In this document: positions 18,181 through 30,557 of the stretch, one piece after another
How the letters are laid out: each line of letters opens with the position of its first letter
Numbering within the stretch: the first letter of the stretch is position 1
Source of the DNA: Parastagonospora avenae f. sp. tritici 18332-5
Taxonomy: Eukaryota; Ascomycota; Dothideomycetes; Pleosporales; Phaeosphaeriaceae
NCBI GenBank assembly: GCA_022559985.1
Contig: JAFJTR010000008.1
Span: forward strand, 496,001-560,000
DNA: 64,000 nt
Direction of reading: 5' to 3'
The notes under the pieces: generated by a model
The model's input: the letters and a program-made list of their open reading frames with translations, nothing else
The model's database searches: none
Told to the model about the DNA's origin: nothing
Made by a program: the position numbers and the translations under genes

Positions 18181-19426
18181 GGGAAGGCCGTGGTGATCCC
18201 AACTAAGCACTAACAAAGCTACACAGCTCTAGGCAGTGCTGTGAGAACTAAGTATATTGAAGTCATGCACTCGGGAATGGCAGCTAATCAAGCTTGTAGG
18301 ATTTCCAAGTATCTTTCAGCGCTCTGTAATTAATTAATCGCTCATTCACTCCGTTCATGCTCATATATCAAACGACAGCCGCTGTCCCATGGACCCTCGA
18401 GCTTACTCAGGACGTAAACGAATCATTGGTGCACCCGGCGAAAGTGCGGATGCGTGAAGCAGCATAGCTCGAATTTGCACACTCACACGTCCCCAGTCAT
18501 CGAAGCTCCCCGTCACCATCCTAACTAATCGCCTTGTATAAAGACCTACTGAACTTCGCTGTATACCTTGGCCACCCAACCCAAATTTACAACCTACTCT
18601 CAGCATCCAAGAACGCACACATAAACACTTTACAGATCCGACCGAACTATCATTGACATGAGCAACTCCGGCAACAATACTCTCCTCCAGCCTGACCTTA
18701 TGCCCACAATGAGCGAAGCAGGGAAATTCGTATACTAGGCTGAGTACGCTGCCTGCGCGAAAAGAGACAGCAGAGGGAGGAAATGGATGCGGAGGAAGCT
18801 GCTGCAGCAAGCATTAAAGTGAGTAAAAAAGGTCGATAAATACCATAGCATCTGTGCGAGCAAGAGTTCGAACCCATGTTGCCAGATGTGCAAAAATAAT
18901 TCGCCCCGTTCGTGCGTCACCAGAACGGTGTACGGTCTTCCGCGCCTCCAACCAGCGGCCTTACCAGAGACGAATTAACAATCTCATCATTTAGATAAAA
19001 TATATAGTACTGTTGAGAGTCGCGACCTAGACCATGGTTTAGATTGTGTGTTTGTAGGTGAGAACATGCACGGACGCTGTTGACGTCGTGTGTTTGCCCA
19101 CACATTGCCGCACACAGGGAAAGTGAATGAACTACATTGAAGGGATCAGATGTGATTTCGTGCTTCCATATGATTTGTTTGCTCCCCACTACGCCAACGT
19201 GACACGAACTAATTTATTGAAGACGCGAGCAGGACCATGCGTACTCACTGTCACGCGGTCTGCTCAAGTGATTCACATCTTCTTGCATATGACTTGCTCA
19301 CGACCTCGAAAACCTCGGTACACAGTTCCAACACAGAATTTAACAATCCACATCTTTCCGACAACGCCCTTTATTCCTCGACGTTGAACAAGGTCTCCAA
19401 TACATATTGGCCGAAACAGCGAAATC
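18181..19426. other. Intergenic, one doubtful mini-gene
   Basis: A TATA-like TTGTATAAAGA near 18533 precedes an ATG at 18658 reading MSNSGNNTLLQPDLMPTMSE and on to an in-frame TAG after 26 codons. The frame then continues to a GTGAGT donor-like site near 18819. This may be another broken small gene, but support is thin. Confidence 0.25.
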
Positions 19427-19651
19427 ATGTCCGCCATCAACAAGCCAATACTTCCAGACCCGCCGGGTCTACTCGGTCTGAGCGAGGCAGAGAAAGAACT
19501 CGCGTGGGAAGAGCACAGTTACGCACGAGCGAAGAAGCGAGATGAAGCGGCAGTCGCGAGAGTCGAAGCGGAAGCGAGGAAGATTGCGCAAGCAGACGAG
19601 AAGGCAGGGGACAAGTCATGGTTCAGTGTGTTCTGGTCGTGGAGGAAGTGA
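19427..19651 (+). CDS. Small charged coiled-coil-like protein, 74 residues
   Basis: A single exon starting MSAINKPILPDPPGLLGLSE. An uninterrupted charged helix follows (AEKELAWEEHSYARAKKRDE, then AAVARVEAEARKIAQADEKA), and the protein ends with the aromatic WFSVFWSWRK. The heptad-like Ala/Glu/Lys pattern and hydrophobic tail suggest a helical, possibly membrane-touching peptide. No intron is needed. No family recognised, but composition is clearly protein-like. Confidence 0.5.
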   Translation: MSAINKPILPDPPGLLGLSEAEKELAWEEHSYARAKKRDEAAVARVEAEARKIAQADEKAGDKSWFSVFWSWRK

Positions 19652-20783
19652 GTGGACGACGAGTACAAGAGATGGAGCAGCGTAGATGGCGGAATGGATG
19701 ATGGAGAGGGTTGGAAGAAGCTTTTGAGATATGAATATACTATTGGGCAATGCATTGGGTCCATCCACCAACCAAATTCTGTAACGATCCAAGCAAATTA
19801 AAAACTTCTCGATAGTGCGCCAATAACGAACCATGGTATGCAATGGCAGCAGAGAAGCAGCCGCAGCGATTACTGCCAACCAAGGATGCTGGTTCGTATT
19901 ACAGGTCTTGCTAACTGCAGCCACGGCGCTCTCATTATAGCCGAAGCAACACTGATTCGGCATATGGTATCGACGTTGTTATTCAACCGACAAGTTAGTC
20001 AAACGTATGTCCCGCTCCAAACACCAGCGCCTGTCCACAGCAGAGGGACCAGACACCCAAGCATTAGGTCAATAGTACAAGTACGGGCTTGAAGCGGGTG
20101 GGGATTGATCTTCCTCTATTGACAAACGAGTTTCTCATTGGGAAGGAGAGACGACGTATACTGAAGAGGTGGGTAGCAATGTTCAGCTGTATGGTAACTA
20201 GTTGTCGTTAGATGAGCCATTGGGCGTGCATGTCATTTCGAGGCCCAATGGTGTCTCCTCGGTGATTCGCGATTCTGAGGTTGTGTCTCTGAAAGCATTT
20301 TGAGGCCAACTGTCGTGAGCACCGGTGGTCATAGAGATAGAAGTTCATCTCAAGTAATACAAGCCCATCTCAATGATACATCGTTCACAGGCCAGCCACA
20401 AATGAAACAAATGTCGTGTGGTGGAAGAAGGGCGGAAGGGCTGCAAAGCAGAGCTCGCGATGGAATCTTCGAGAGCGCGTGGCCTAAGCGAGACTAGGGT
20501 GTGGCGGTGACCTCACCGCAGCAGCTCCGACTCATCGCCGCCTTGCGTCGTTTACCAAAGAGCCCGATAAATTCCAGATCGCCCATCAAAACAGGCATCT
20601 ATTCCTGTACATTCAATCAACCACCTGCAGCTGTTCATCTGCTTGACATATCACCCAGCAAACGCTTCTACCCAAACGATATAAGAAGCAGCCCCGCCAA
20701 CCGCACACGACACCTCATCTGTCAGCCTCAGGCACCACGAATACACTCAACTTCCTCACACATACCCCGAAAACACATTCACA
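19652..20783. other. Intergenic, including the MBF1 promoter
   Basis: No gene is recognised. A 9-bp inverted repeat with CCAAT-like arms (CCATTGGGC at 20217-20225 and GCCCAATGG at 20243-20251) is the only evident structure. Confidence 0.4.
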
Positions 20784-21350
20784 ATGTCTGGACTCGGCTG
20801 GGACGAAGTCACCAAGATCGGTAGCCGTACCCGCGGCAGCGCCGCTGGACCCCGCGAAACCGTGGTAAAAGGCAAAGCCGCGCTCAACGCCGCCCAGCGC
20901 TCCGGCGGCATCATCGCCACGGAGAAGAAGTACGCCTCCGCCAACGCCGTAAGTAAAACCCCCCGCTTGACACCACCAGCCTCGCCTCAGCGAGACACAT
21001 CCGCTTACCTGTCTACTAATATCTAGTCCCAGGTCGGCAGCAGCTCGTCCGAGGGCCAGCGCCTCACCAAGGTCGATCGCTCCGACGACATCGTCAAGCC
21101 CAAGACGGTGGGCACGGTTGTGGGTCAGGCGATTAGCAAGGCGAGATCGGAGGCGAAGAACGACAAGGGCACGACCATGACGCAGAAGGATTTGGCGCAG
21201 AAGTGCAACACTACGCCGACTATTGTGGCTGATTTTGAGAGGGGCACGGCGACGCCGGATCAGGGGCTGTTGGGCAAGATGGAGCGTACACTGAATGTTA
21301 TCCTACGGGGTGACAAGATTGGCCAGCCCAAGTTCCCAAACAAGAAGTAG
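20784..21350 (+). CDS. MBF1: Multiprotein bridging factor 1 (MBF1)
   Basis: Exons 20784-20948 and 21027-21350 give 162 residues. The 78-bp intron has donor GTAAGT and branch CTACTAAT; an acceptor six bases later (TCCCAG) is also possible. The N-terminal MBF1 domain (MSGLGWDEVTKIGSRTRGSA, then TVVKGKAALNAAQRSGGII) is followed by the conserved LTKVDRSDDIVKPKTVG linker. A C-terminal Cro/C1-type helix-turn-helix follows (MTQKDLAQKCNTTPTIVADF, then ERGTATPDQGLLGKMERTL). MBF1 is a coactivator bridging TBP and bZIP activators such as Gcn4, and in yeast it also helps prevent ribosomal frameshifting. Confidence 0.95.
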
Positions 21351-21572
21351 AGATGGATGCCAGGATAGATTGGCGATATGGATGAATTAGCGGGCGTGGA
21401 TTCACGGCGTTATTGATGGACATAAATCATGGTGGAATCATTAGACTTGCATGATTCAGAGGACATTGAATCAGTGGTTCTGGCATTGCATGAAAGTGCA
21501 AACCCAACACATCCATGAATCATGACAATTCCTCTATTCTCCCAGACCTGTATGTGAGCCACTCACATCTTC

Positions 21573-22802
21573 CTAGACAGCTCCTACCATCTCCGGCGGC
21601 TCTTTACACATCGGTGGAGAATCACTCGGCTCCTTGGGCGGCACCTCTCTTGCCCCCTCCACCCTCTCCGCCCTCACAACAACTGGAATAACCCCTCCTG
21701 TCTCCAGCGCAAACCGCCGATGCCCAATGACTTCTAGTATACTCGCAATCGCGCCCGAATGGCTCGTCAAGCTCAAAAACACACCCTCATCGCTCTTCCA
21801 CACATCGTCCAAAAAGCGCGCCAATCGATACGCTCTCGCAGCCGGGGGTTCGCGATAGTCCTTCTCCCACAGCGGATCCGGCTCGCTGAATCCCTGCTCA
21901 AAAGTGACGTGCGGGAATGTCTGCTCGATGTGCGATTTCGTGGAGCGTCGGTCACATGTGTGTATGCCGAGTGCTTCTCTACAGAGTTCTTTGATGAAGG
22001 GTTTATAACCCAGCTCCAAGCCCTTGAAGGATAGATCAGCGGTTTCGATGGTGCGGGTTAGTGGGGAGACGTAGAACGTTTCCGGCACGGGGATGCCATG
22101 AGGTAATTGCTGTTTCCACAGGGCGTTGACGTCGAGGGCTTGTTGTTGGCCGACGGCGGTGAGGCTGGCGTCGGCCCAGGCGATACCGTCGTGGCCGTCG
22201 AGGGCGGAGTAGTAGCACTGTTTGTTAGGTCAGGTGATGTTGAGTTTGAGACATGAGGGAGGGGTTTGACGAACATCCCATGCTTTTGTCCCGTATTTGG
22301 TTTCAGCGACGTTGTGCCATCCTTGGCCGTGGCGGCCTAGCCAGATTACTTTGATGGATGGATCTTGAGAGACTAGATGCCGTATGTGGGCGACGAAACG
22401 TTTCCATTGCTCTTTCTCCGTGCCTGAAGTATCGGTGTCGTAGGCCCTATCAATCAGACCGAAATTGCTTTTCTTCTGAGAATAAATGAGCACGTGTCCA
22501 GCGAGTGAAGAAAGGAACGTACAAAGTCAAAGGTCACATCATCGGTCGAGTCTTCAGACTGCATAAAGTATCCCTTTAGCACCGAGAATTTGAAATGAAA
22601 GTTTTCCGACGACTCTCCCGGAGCCAGATCATGATGCGTGTCGCCCATCGAGAAATAGAAGAGCAGGATCAGGAACGCAGATGCAAAGAAGATGGGTCTG
22701 CCTTGATATTAGCTGGGTATACCACGTGCTGCCTGAGGATAGTTACATTGGGATAACAATGCCACAGACTTTTGATTTGTGGATGTTGGAGGGAAGAAGC
22801 AT
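21573..22802 (-). CDS. Membrane-anchored histidine phosphatase (phosphoglycerate-mutase-like)
   Basis: Four exons: 22747-22802, 22523-22697, 22275-22475 and 21573-22217, giving 358 residues. Introns are 49, 47 and 57 bp, all GT-AG. The first two exons encode a hydrophobic anchor (VIPIPIFFASAFLILLFYFS, near residues 16-35) after a short cytoplasmic start MLLPSNIHKSKVCG. The catalytic motif LGRHGQGWHN supplies the phosphohistidine. YVSPLTRTIETADLSF, CREALGIHTCDRR and SLTSHSGAIASILEVIGH hold the remaining pocket arginines and the second histidine. It resembles yeast Pmu1-type phosphomutase-like proteins, with an added N-terminal anchor that suggests an endomembrane or secreted phosphatase. The substrate is unknown. 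A start at 22648 is possible but would lose the anchor. Confidence 0.85.
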
Positions 22803-23254
22803 AACAGTCTGGCGAGTTATTTGCACATGTTGCTGAATTTAGTCGATGCACATGTAGGAGCATGACGGTTGTTGATGTTGTCAGAAGTAGAAGTCGCGAT
22901 CGCTTAAATCATGTAGCCAATCACGTCTCTCTAGCCCGTCACGGGTGCTGTCCGGTTGTTGCTGAATCTTGATATTTGCTCTACATTGCTTTCAAGGCTT
23001 CTTGTGATCTGCTTCAAGTGGCTATCGAGCATCACGCTCAGGCTACGCCCGAACCTCTTCCTCCACTTCTCATCGGCAAGTGTCGCTTTGCGCGTCCCAT
23101 TCTATCATGGATACAGCGGGCATACACCATTGCTCTCAATACTGTCCCTAGACTTAGACATGCTCTCCTGAACTTTTGAAGAGCCAAAACCCTGCCGGAA
23201 CGCCGTTGCATGCATGCATCACCCCAGACATCCCTCATGAATCGTGCTGGGCAA
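22803..23254. other. Region between histidine phosphatase and eIF3i
   Basis: It holds the promoter of the phosphatase and the 3' flank of eIF3i, both minus strand. Only short overlapping open frames are present. Confidence 0.4.
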
Positions 23255-24428
23255 TTACAAGTTCGCCTGCTCCCTCGCCGCTTCCCGCTCAACCTCGTAC
23301 ATGAAGTCAAAGTACGGCTTGTCGAAGTGGTGTACGCGCACGTAGCCGTCCTCTCCTCCACTGCAGTATCCGGTGCCCTGCGGATGTACGGCGACGTAGT
23401 TGAGGGGACCGAAGTGACCACGGACACGGCCAATCTCCTCCATGAAGATCTTGTGGTAGAAACGCGCCTCGAACTTTCCTTGGCGGGCAGAGGTGGTGGT
23501 GACATCCATGGCAGCTTGTCCTCCTCCAAGGATAACATAGTCTTTTACGGGTGTGATGGCGGCGCTGTTGAGAGGTGTATCGGTGACGTAGGACTTAAGA
23601 ACGGTAAGATCTTCGACATCAACGAGCTGCAAACTGTTAGCATCGAAGCGTGCATTTTTCGTCGCGAGAGCATACCTTGGCGGACTTGTCCTTTGACGCT
23701 GTGATGAAGTATGATCGGTCGGGCGCCCACTGGAGATCAGTAACTGCCAGCTGTTAGTACCTGTCTCTTGTCTCGAATCTGCCAGAACATACCCTGCATG
23801 TCCGGCTCGTGCACATCGTAATTGCTGCTCAGGAGCTCTCCGGTCTTGCCGTCCCACTGTGTGACAGATCCGTCCTCGTGTCCTGAGATGATGTACTTGG
23901 CCAGGTAGCTGAAGCCAGCAACGGTAGCCTTGCTCTCGTCGCATACAATTCTCAGCACCTGCTCGTCGCTCTGCTTCGCCTCGGGGTCGGGGTTGATCTC
24001 GTATACGACAATGGTGGAGAGGTGACCGGATCGCTTCTCAGTTACGCCGAGCAGTTGCCTGCCGTCGGGCGAGAACTCGCAGCGCTTGATCGATGTGTTG
24101 AACTCCCAGGTGTGCAGGAGCTTTCCCGTCTGGACCTCCCATAACCGCAGGGTGTTGTCTGCGCCACCGGTCGCGAGGAGTGTGGAATCGGGGTTGACGT
24201 CGACGGTCCAGAGCGCACCCTGGTGACCGTGGTAGGTCCCTATCCGCTCGCCATTGTGTGAGTCTGCATTCTGTCAGCCTCTTGTCTTCGTCTCTTCTAT
24301 CAAAGTGGCCACTAACACCACGCGCACACAACGTGATCCTTGGAGACGGAGAAGATGATGTCGCCATCGCCGTTGTATTTGACCTGCGTGAGCGCACGCT
24401 CGTGTCCGGAAAGCAAAATCGGCCTCAT
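23255..24428 (-). CDS. TIF34: Translation initiation factor eIF3 subunit I (WD40)
   Basis: Four exons: 24317-24428, 23793-24263, 23676-23743 and 23255-23626, giving 340 residues, the normal eIF3i length. Introns are 53, 49 and 49 bp with donors GTTAGT, GTATGT and GTATGC. The N-terminus MRPILLSGHERALTQVKYN is diagnostic. WD repeats follow: DHVVCAWYSHNGERIGTYHG, NTLRLWEVQTGKLLHTWEF, GSVTQWDGKTGELLSS and DKSAKLVDVEDLTVLKSY. The C-terminal repeat is GTGYCSGGEDGYVRVHHFD. It acts in the eIF3 complex during scanning and start-codon selection and is an essential housekeeping gene. Confidence 0.95.
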
Positions 24429-25693
24429 GATTGCGGTGTGTCGGGGAGGCGGTGGGCGGCGATTCTATGTAGCAGGAGGTGGCTTCTAGCAATTTCGGTG
24501 ACTCTTGATATCGCTGGTTTGGTGTTTGAAGTGGGCTGTCGAAATTCGAGCTAGCGCCAAAGCGGGGAGCGCCCGCATAATCGCCCGTTCGCACAAGCGA
24601 CATCATCTCTCCCACCACCTTGACTCACCCTCTGCTCCAGACATAGCACACCCCAGCTACCACAATGTTCGCCAGCGCTGTGTGTCTCTAACATCAGCGT
24701 TGCACCTAGTGTGATTCATCGAGACCATGTGATCTCTTCATTCGCCGCGGCCTGTAGCGCAATTCAGTACCGTGAACGATGACTGGGGAGAACTGTCTGT
24801 CTCACTACGGTGATTAGGAAAATACCATCACAGTAGCAGACTGCTTCTCATCTTCTGCCACTGGTATAATCACAGTGTAAGTCCTGTTGGTGGAGTATCC
24901 ATTTTCTTATGAATGGACCGGGAAGCTTGCAAGGTTACGCTTCACGTCATCGTTGAGTCCTTCATTATTTCTTGTCCATCCCACCCTCGTCAATACCTGT
25001 TCTTTCGCGACGATTGCTTCTCAATGACCCGTCTCAAAACTGCCCATGGCACTCTGAACCCATTCTTTCTCTTAGCCAGTACGGTTCCGACCAGGCGAGG
25101 AAGGGCATTATCAAAAGGCGACTGGAACTCCCTTTTCATCTACATTCAAGTGACTGCGCCTTATACTCATCCAAAACGCAGTGGCCCTGATGCCTTCTTA
25201 GCCATGAAGCGCTCGACATTGCGACAAGCTGACGAGGCTATTCGAAAGTGCTTTGTGCCTGTGTCCCAGGCCTACGGAGTGTCATATTCGGTGCCACGCT
25301 CAGTTGGACCGACATCGGCGCTCATGCCCAGGTCCTTTGAAGTGCTCTCATGCAGCATGATCTCTAGATGAAGGCAATGCGCCAACACAGAGCAAACAGC
25401 ACCATGAGCTTCCTCTCCATACAGGAGCAAATCCCACATCCTGGATAGCACGAGCACAAGCAGCAAGTCTACTCGTCTTCGCCTCGTCTTCATATTGCCT
25501 TCGCCCTGTACTCTTACGATCGCGGTCACCTACGGTCCCGTCGCCTAGTCAGCAGTCTTGGCGCAAACGCCCCTTCTATTTCAACCCCGACACGCGCATA
25601 CCCCGCAAAACCTCCACAACACGCTCTACTTGCTTCACGAGGAGCAAGTTACCTACTAATAGCAGATCTGGGGCAGCAGCAGTGACCTCAATC
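24429..25693. other. Divergent intergenic region
   Basis: 1.26 kb separates eIF3i (minus) from the SH3-domain gene (plus) and holds both promoters. An open frame at 24913-25371 has no recognisable content. Confidence 0.4.
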
Positions 25694-27195
25694 ATGTCTT
25701 CGATAAACACCGACATGAACCTGATAGCTAATGCCCTTAGTAGACTCAAACATCTCGACGTCGACCAGTACATCATCTGCCTGGGTCCCGGCAACCGGCA
25801 GTTCATTGCTACCTGCAATGGATACGCTGCGTAAGTGACCGACGCTACCTTATCGTGCATTAACAAGTAGCTAATAATGTATCGCAGAACCTACTTGCCC
25901 ACCCAGCCACTCGCTGAGCTTGCGGTAGGCGATATCGAGAAGGTTACGTGGGTAGCATTTGGCAGTACCGTGCACTCTTGGTTCTTCACGTACGCCTTCA
26001 AGGACGGTGCCACGACATTCCGTCTCGGCAAAGGTGTGCCTGGCCCTCTCCGCGAGTACGTCGATAGGTTCGGCAAGCAAGCGGATCTCGAAGGTACACT
26101 ACGTGTGCAGCTCGGTCACGCCAACTCGTTCGTGGTTTGGAGCAGGACTGCATGGGCCTGCTCCGATAACATTCCAGACGAGCTGCGCAAACGTCTGTGT
26201 ACTATAAGCTCCGGCACACGTGGCGGCCAAAACATAACCATGGGCTCACTCAAGAAGGGCACTCTCATCAACGTTCAGTGGAACATGGACGACTCATACT
26301 ACCTTGAGACTACGTACGCTCATGGCCGGCGGTTCCAATCAGCCATGTTGGTAGAGGCCTGGAGGAGCCTGTGGCCAGGACTCGAGGCATGCATCTTTGG
26401 TCAAGAACATCTCGCAGAGATAGCGGTAAGTGAACACTTTGCAAACAAAGGATATTTACTAATACAACCCAGCATCTGGCCATCAATGGCCACGCACCGT
26501 CGAGCGAGCAATTCGCCATATTCAAGAAGAGAATCCCCGGAGATGGGCTGTCATTCATCCTGCACATGGGTCAGGAGCCTGTCCATGCGAGGCTGCCGAA
26601 TGCCAGCTACAGCGTTCGTGCCCTCGCACGGAAGACGGCTCCTCCACCCGTCTTCTGGGCTGTCTGTGCCAAGTCAGGTCGTCCTCATGGAGCTGCCAGA
26701 GATACCTGGGAGCTATCGCTCAAGGAGGGCCAAGTGATCAAGGTGCTTGAGAAAATGCAAGCAGATTGGTACATTGTCATTGATCAGAAGGGCGCAAAGG
26801 GATACGCGCATGGATCCTGGCTGGACTTCGACCATCCCCGCCTCCACTGTGCCGACGCTCGAGCTGCGTGGCTTCGTTTCGCTGACGACAGCGCGAGCAT
26901 GCGGTTAGGCCCGGTGGCCCAGTTCTTGAGAATGGCCGACTATGTGGCTGTGTGCACTAGGGATGGATGCAAGCAGACCAAGGAGGATGAGGCCTGCCTG
27001 GGCATTTGTGCCCATGACTTGGAGGTTCTGCTGCGTGGCTCTGGCAAGTACTGCTATGAGTGGTTGAAGGAGGAGCGCAACATGTGGCATCCGGACAGGT
27101 TCAGCCAGTTCTGCATGCCAGCGCGTTCCGGGGCGCTGAAGCTCAAGGCCCAGCAGCTGTTTGTGCTGTACGGTGTCCTGATGGAGAGGTTTTAG
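25694..27195 (+). CDS. SH3-domain protein of unknown function
   Basis: Exons 25694-25830, 25888-26425 and 26473-27195 give 465 residues. Introns of 57 and 47 bp both have GTAAGTGA donors. The N-terminal 210 residues hold repeated short beta-strand-like blocks (YIICLGPGNRQFIATCNGYA, KVTWVAFGSTVHSWFFTYAF), suggesting a beta-rich domain. An SH3-like module sits around residues 285-340: FWAVCAKSGRPHG, then WELSLKEGQVIKVLEKMQAD and WYIVIDQKGAKGYAHGSWL, with the usual ALYDY-position, acidic and WY elements. The C-terminus ends with a helical KEERNMWHPDRFSQFCMPAR block, seen in many fungal proteins of unknown role. Adaptor or scaffold function is inference. Confidence 0.75.
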
Positions 27196-27670
27196 TGTGG
27201 GCAGGAGATCCTCAACATAGCGAGGAACGTTTCTAGAGGATGAATGGAGAATCAAATCATATCCGGTGATGATCTGCTATTACAAACTATGTAGTGATGT
27301 GCTGTTGTATCTGGCAAATAAGTCCCTGGTGATACGTAATGCCAGGGTGCGGGCCGCCAATTTGGCGTCGGCGGGCTTGCAGCTTTCTCCGGGCCTTTGA
27401 ATAATATTTTGCGGACCCGTCTTGAGTCACAATCAGATAGCGGAATGATAGCACCAAACCCGCTAGAGTTGGAAAAGGAACGCTGAGGTGACCTGGATCA
27501 GCATGAGTTTGCATCCGATGTGCGGACGTCTTCTCGCTCCCGCCCGTTGCTTTCCGCAAGCTACAGCTACCCCGCCCAGAAAATATTATCGGCCACGAAC
27601 GCCCGGCCACCTATATACAGCCCCGGCGAGCGTGTACGCGACCAGGTACTTCTCGGCCACAGCATTCACC
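27196..27670. promoter_or_regulatory. C1-THF synthase promoter and possible presequence region
   Basis: A CTATATACAG element near 27610 lies about 60 bp before the ATG at 27671. However, in-frame ATGs at 27488 and 27503 upstream could add an Arg/Ser/Thr-rich mitochondrial presequence. Confidence 0.45.
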
Positions 27671-30557
27671 ATGACGGCCACCAAGATCGATGGCACTGCC
27701 ATTGCGAAGACCATCCGCGAGCGGCTGGGTGTGAAGATCAAGGAGCGACAGGGCGCGAATCCGCGGTACAAGCCAAGCTTGAAGATTGTCCAGGGTGAGC
27801 ACATGACATGGCACGCATGGCACGCGAATGCAGAACAGTGAATGCTAAGAATTACCAGTGGGCGACCGGTCAGACTCGAGCACGTATGTGCGCATGAAGC
27901 TCAAGGCGGCAGAGGAGGCCAACATTGAGTGCGAGCTCGTGCAATTGCCCGAAGACACCAGCGAAGCCGACCTGCTGCACCTCGTCTACGAGTACAACAA
28001 CAACCCCGCCGTCCACGGCATCCTCGTACAGCTGCCCCTCCCCAAGCACATTTCCGAGCACACCATCACCTCGGCCGTCGCGGACGAGAAGGACGTCGAT
28101 GGCTTCGGCGTCCAGAGCATCGGCGAACTGGCGAAGCGGGGCGGAAAGCCGCTCTTCACGCCATGCACGCCCAAGGGTGTCATGGTGCTGCTACAAGAGG
28201 CCGGCGTCGACATCAAGGGCAAGAATGCCGTGGTCCTGGGCCGTAGCGACATCGTGGGCAGCCCCGTCAGCTACCTGCTGAAGAACGCCGACGCCACCGT
28301 CACCGTATGCCACTCGAGGACCGCCGACCTGCCTGAGGTCGTCAAGCGCGCCGACATCGTCGTCGCTGCCATTGGCAAGGCGCAGTTTGTCAAGGGAGAC
28401 TGGCTCAAGCCTGGTGCTGTCGTCATCGACGTCGGCACCAACTTCATCCCAGATGACACGAAGAAGAGCGGACAGAGACTGGTTGGAGACGTCGACTTCG
28501 AGTCTGCCGCCGAGGTCGCGTCACAGATCACACCAGTGCCAGGCGGTGTTGGGCCCATGACCATTGCCATGCTGCTGCAGAACCTCGTCGACTCAGCCGA
28601 TGCCACCTTCGATCGCGAGAAGAAGCGGAAGATCACCCCTCTGCCGCTGAAGCTCGAGGACCCCATCCCCGCCGACCATGTCATTTCAAGAAAACAGCAC
28701 CCCAAGCAAATCACCACCGTCGCCAAGGAAGTAGGCATTCTGCCCCACGAGCTGGAGCCATATGGCTCGACAAAGGCCAAGATCGACCTTTCTTTGTTGA
28801 AGCGACTCGAGCACCGCCGGAACGGACGATACATCCTCATCGCCGGTATTACCCCCACACCTCTGGGAGAGGGCAAGTCAACCACCACCATTGGTGTAGC
28901 GCAGGCATTGGGCGCCCAGCTCGGCAGGATATGCTTCGCCAACGTGCGACAGCCCAGCATGGGACCGACCTTTGGTATCAAGGGCGGTGCCGCTGGTGGA
29001 GGCTACAGTCAGGTCATCCCCATGGACCAGTTCAACCTGCACTTGACCGGTGATATCCACGCCATCACCGCGGCAAACAATCTGCTCGCTGCAGCCATCG
29101 ACACACGTATATTCCACGAGAATACGCAGAAAGATGCCGCCCTCTACAAGCGTCTCGTCCCCTCCAAGAAGGGCAAGCGCGAGTTCGTACCTGTCATGTT
29201 CCGCCGCTTGAAGAAGCTCGGCATCGACAAGACCAACCCCGATGAGCTTACCGAGGAGGAGATCAGAAAATTTGCCAGGCTCGACATCGACCCCGAGACC
29301 ATCACCTGGCGACGAGTCCTCGACGTCAATGACAGACATCTGCGAGGAATTACCATCGGCCAGGCACCTACTGAGAAGGGTCAAACTCGCGAGACTGGAT
29401 TTGACATCTCGGTTGCTAGCGAATGCATGGCCATCCTTGCATTGAGCAACGACCTCCACGACCTACGCGAGCGCTTGGGCCGCATGGTCGTTGCCAGCTC
29501 TCGTGCTGGTGACCCTGTTACCTGCGACGACATTGGTGCTGGCGGTGCGCTGACTGCTCTGCTCACTGATGCTATCAAGCCCAACATGATGCAGACGCTC
29601 GAAGGCACCCCTGTCTTCGTGCACGCTGGTCCTTTCGCCAATATTAGTATTGGTGCTTCGTCAGTCCTAGCGGACAGGCTTGCCCTCAAGCTCGCCGGTA
29701 CTGAGCCGGATGAGGACCACGATGAGCAGACTGGCTTCGTCGTTACTGAAGCTGGTTTCGACTTCACCATGGGTGGAGAGCGCTTCTTCAACATCAAGTG
29801 CCGCTCTTCTGGCCTTGTCCCTGACACCGTAGTCATTGTGGCCACGGTTCGAGCGCTCAAGGTTCACGGCGGCGGTCCCGACATCAGCCCTGGTGGCCAA
29901 CTCGCGGAGGTTTACCGTACCGAGAACGTTGAGATTCTCCGCAAGGGCTGTGTCAACCTCAAGAAGCACATCGAGAACGCCAAGCAGTACGGTGTGCCAG
30001 TTGTCGTTGCCATCAACCGTTTCGCAACAGACACCCAAGCCGAAATCGATGTCATCCGTGAGGAAGCCATCGCCGCTGGTGCCGAAGACGCCATTCCCGC
30101 CAACCACTTCGCCGAGGGTGGAAAAGGCGCCATTGACCTCGCGAACGGCATCATCTCCGCGTCCGCGAAGCCCAAGGACTTCAAGCTGCTCTACGACATC
30201 AACTCTGGCACCGTGCAAGAGCGTATGGAGACGATTGCCAAGAAGATGTACGGTGCCGACAAGGTCGAGTTCTCCGAGCTCGCGCAGAAGAAGGTCGACA
30301 CCTACGTCAAGCAGGGACTCGGCAACCTTCCCATCTGCGTTGCGAAGACGCAATACTCGCTTTCGCACGACCCAGCGCTCAAGGGCGCGCCAACCGGCTT
30401 CACCGTCCCCATCAGGGACGTGCGCATGGCCGCTGGTGCCGGATACCTGTACGCGCTCGCCGCGGACATCCAAACCATTCCTGGCTTGCCTACCGCACCA
30501 GGATACCTCAACATCGACGTCGACGTCGAGACTGGCGAAATCGACGGCATGTTTTAG
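27671..30557 (+). CDS. ADE3/MIS1-like: Trifunctional C1-tetrahydrofolate synthase
   Basis: Exons 27671-27794 and 27859-30557 give 940 residues from MTATKIDGTAIAKTIRERLG; the 64-bp intron is GT-AG. The N-terminal third is methylene-THF dehydrogenase/cyclohydrolase. It includes the YVRMKLKAAEEANIECE lysine region, VHGILVQLPLPKH, VVLGRSDIVGSPVSYLL and the late PVPGGVGPMTIAMLLQN. The C-terminal two thirds is formyl-THF synthetase, with P-loop TPLGEGKSTTTIG near residue 375 and GPTFGIKGGAAGGGYSQVIP. It interconverts formate, 10-formyl-, methenyl- and methylene-THF for purine, thymidylate and formyl-Met synthesis. If translation starts at 27488 or 27503, the product gains about 56-61 residues resembling a mitochondrial presequence. 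One gene may therefore supply both compartments. Confidence 0.97.

Noticed and set aside
18658..18825. Possible small gene MSNSGNNTLL... with TATA box, in-frame TAG and a downstream GTGAGT
   Set aside because: Only 26 codons before the stop, an overlapping longer open frame on the other strand, and no convincing second exon.
18865..18895. GAGTTCGAACCC resembles a tRNA B box
   Set aside because: No pairing T stem, anticodon stem or acceptor stem can be formed on either strand around it.
24913..25371. 152-codon open frame
   Set aside because: No recognisable motif; composition typical of chance frames in promoter DNA.
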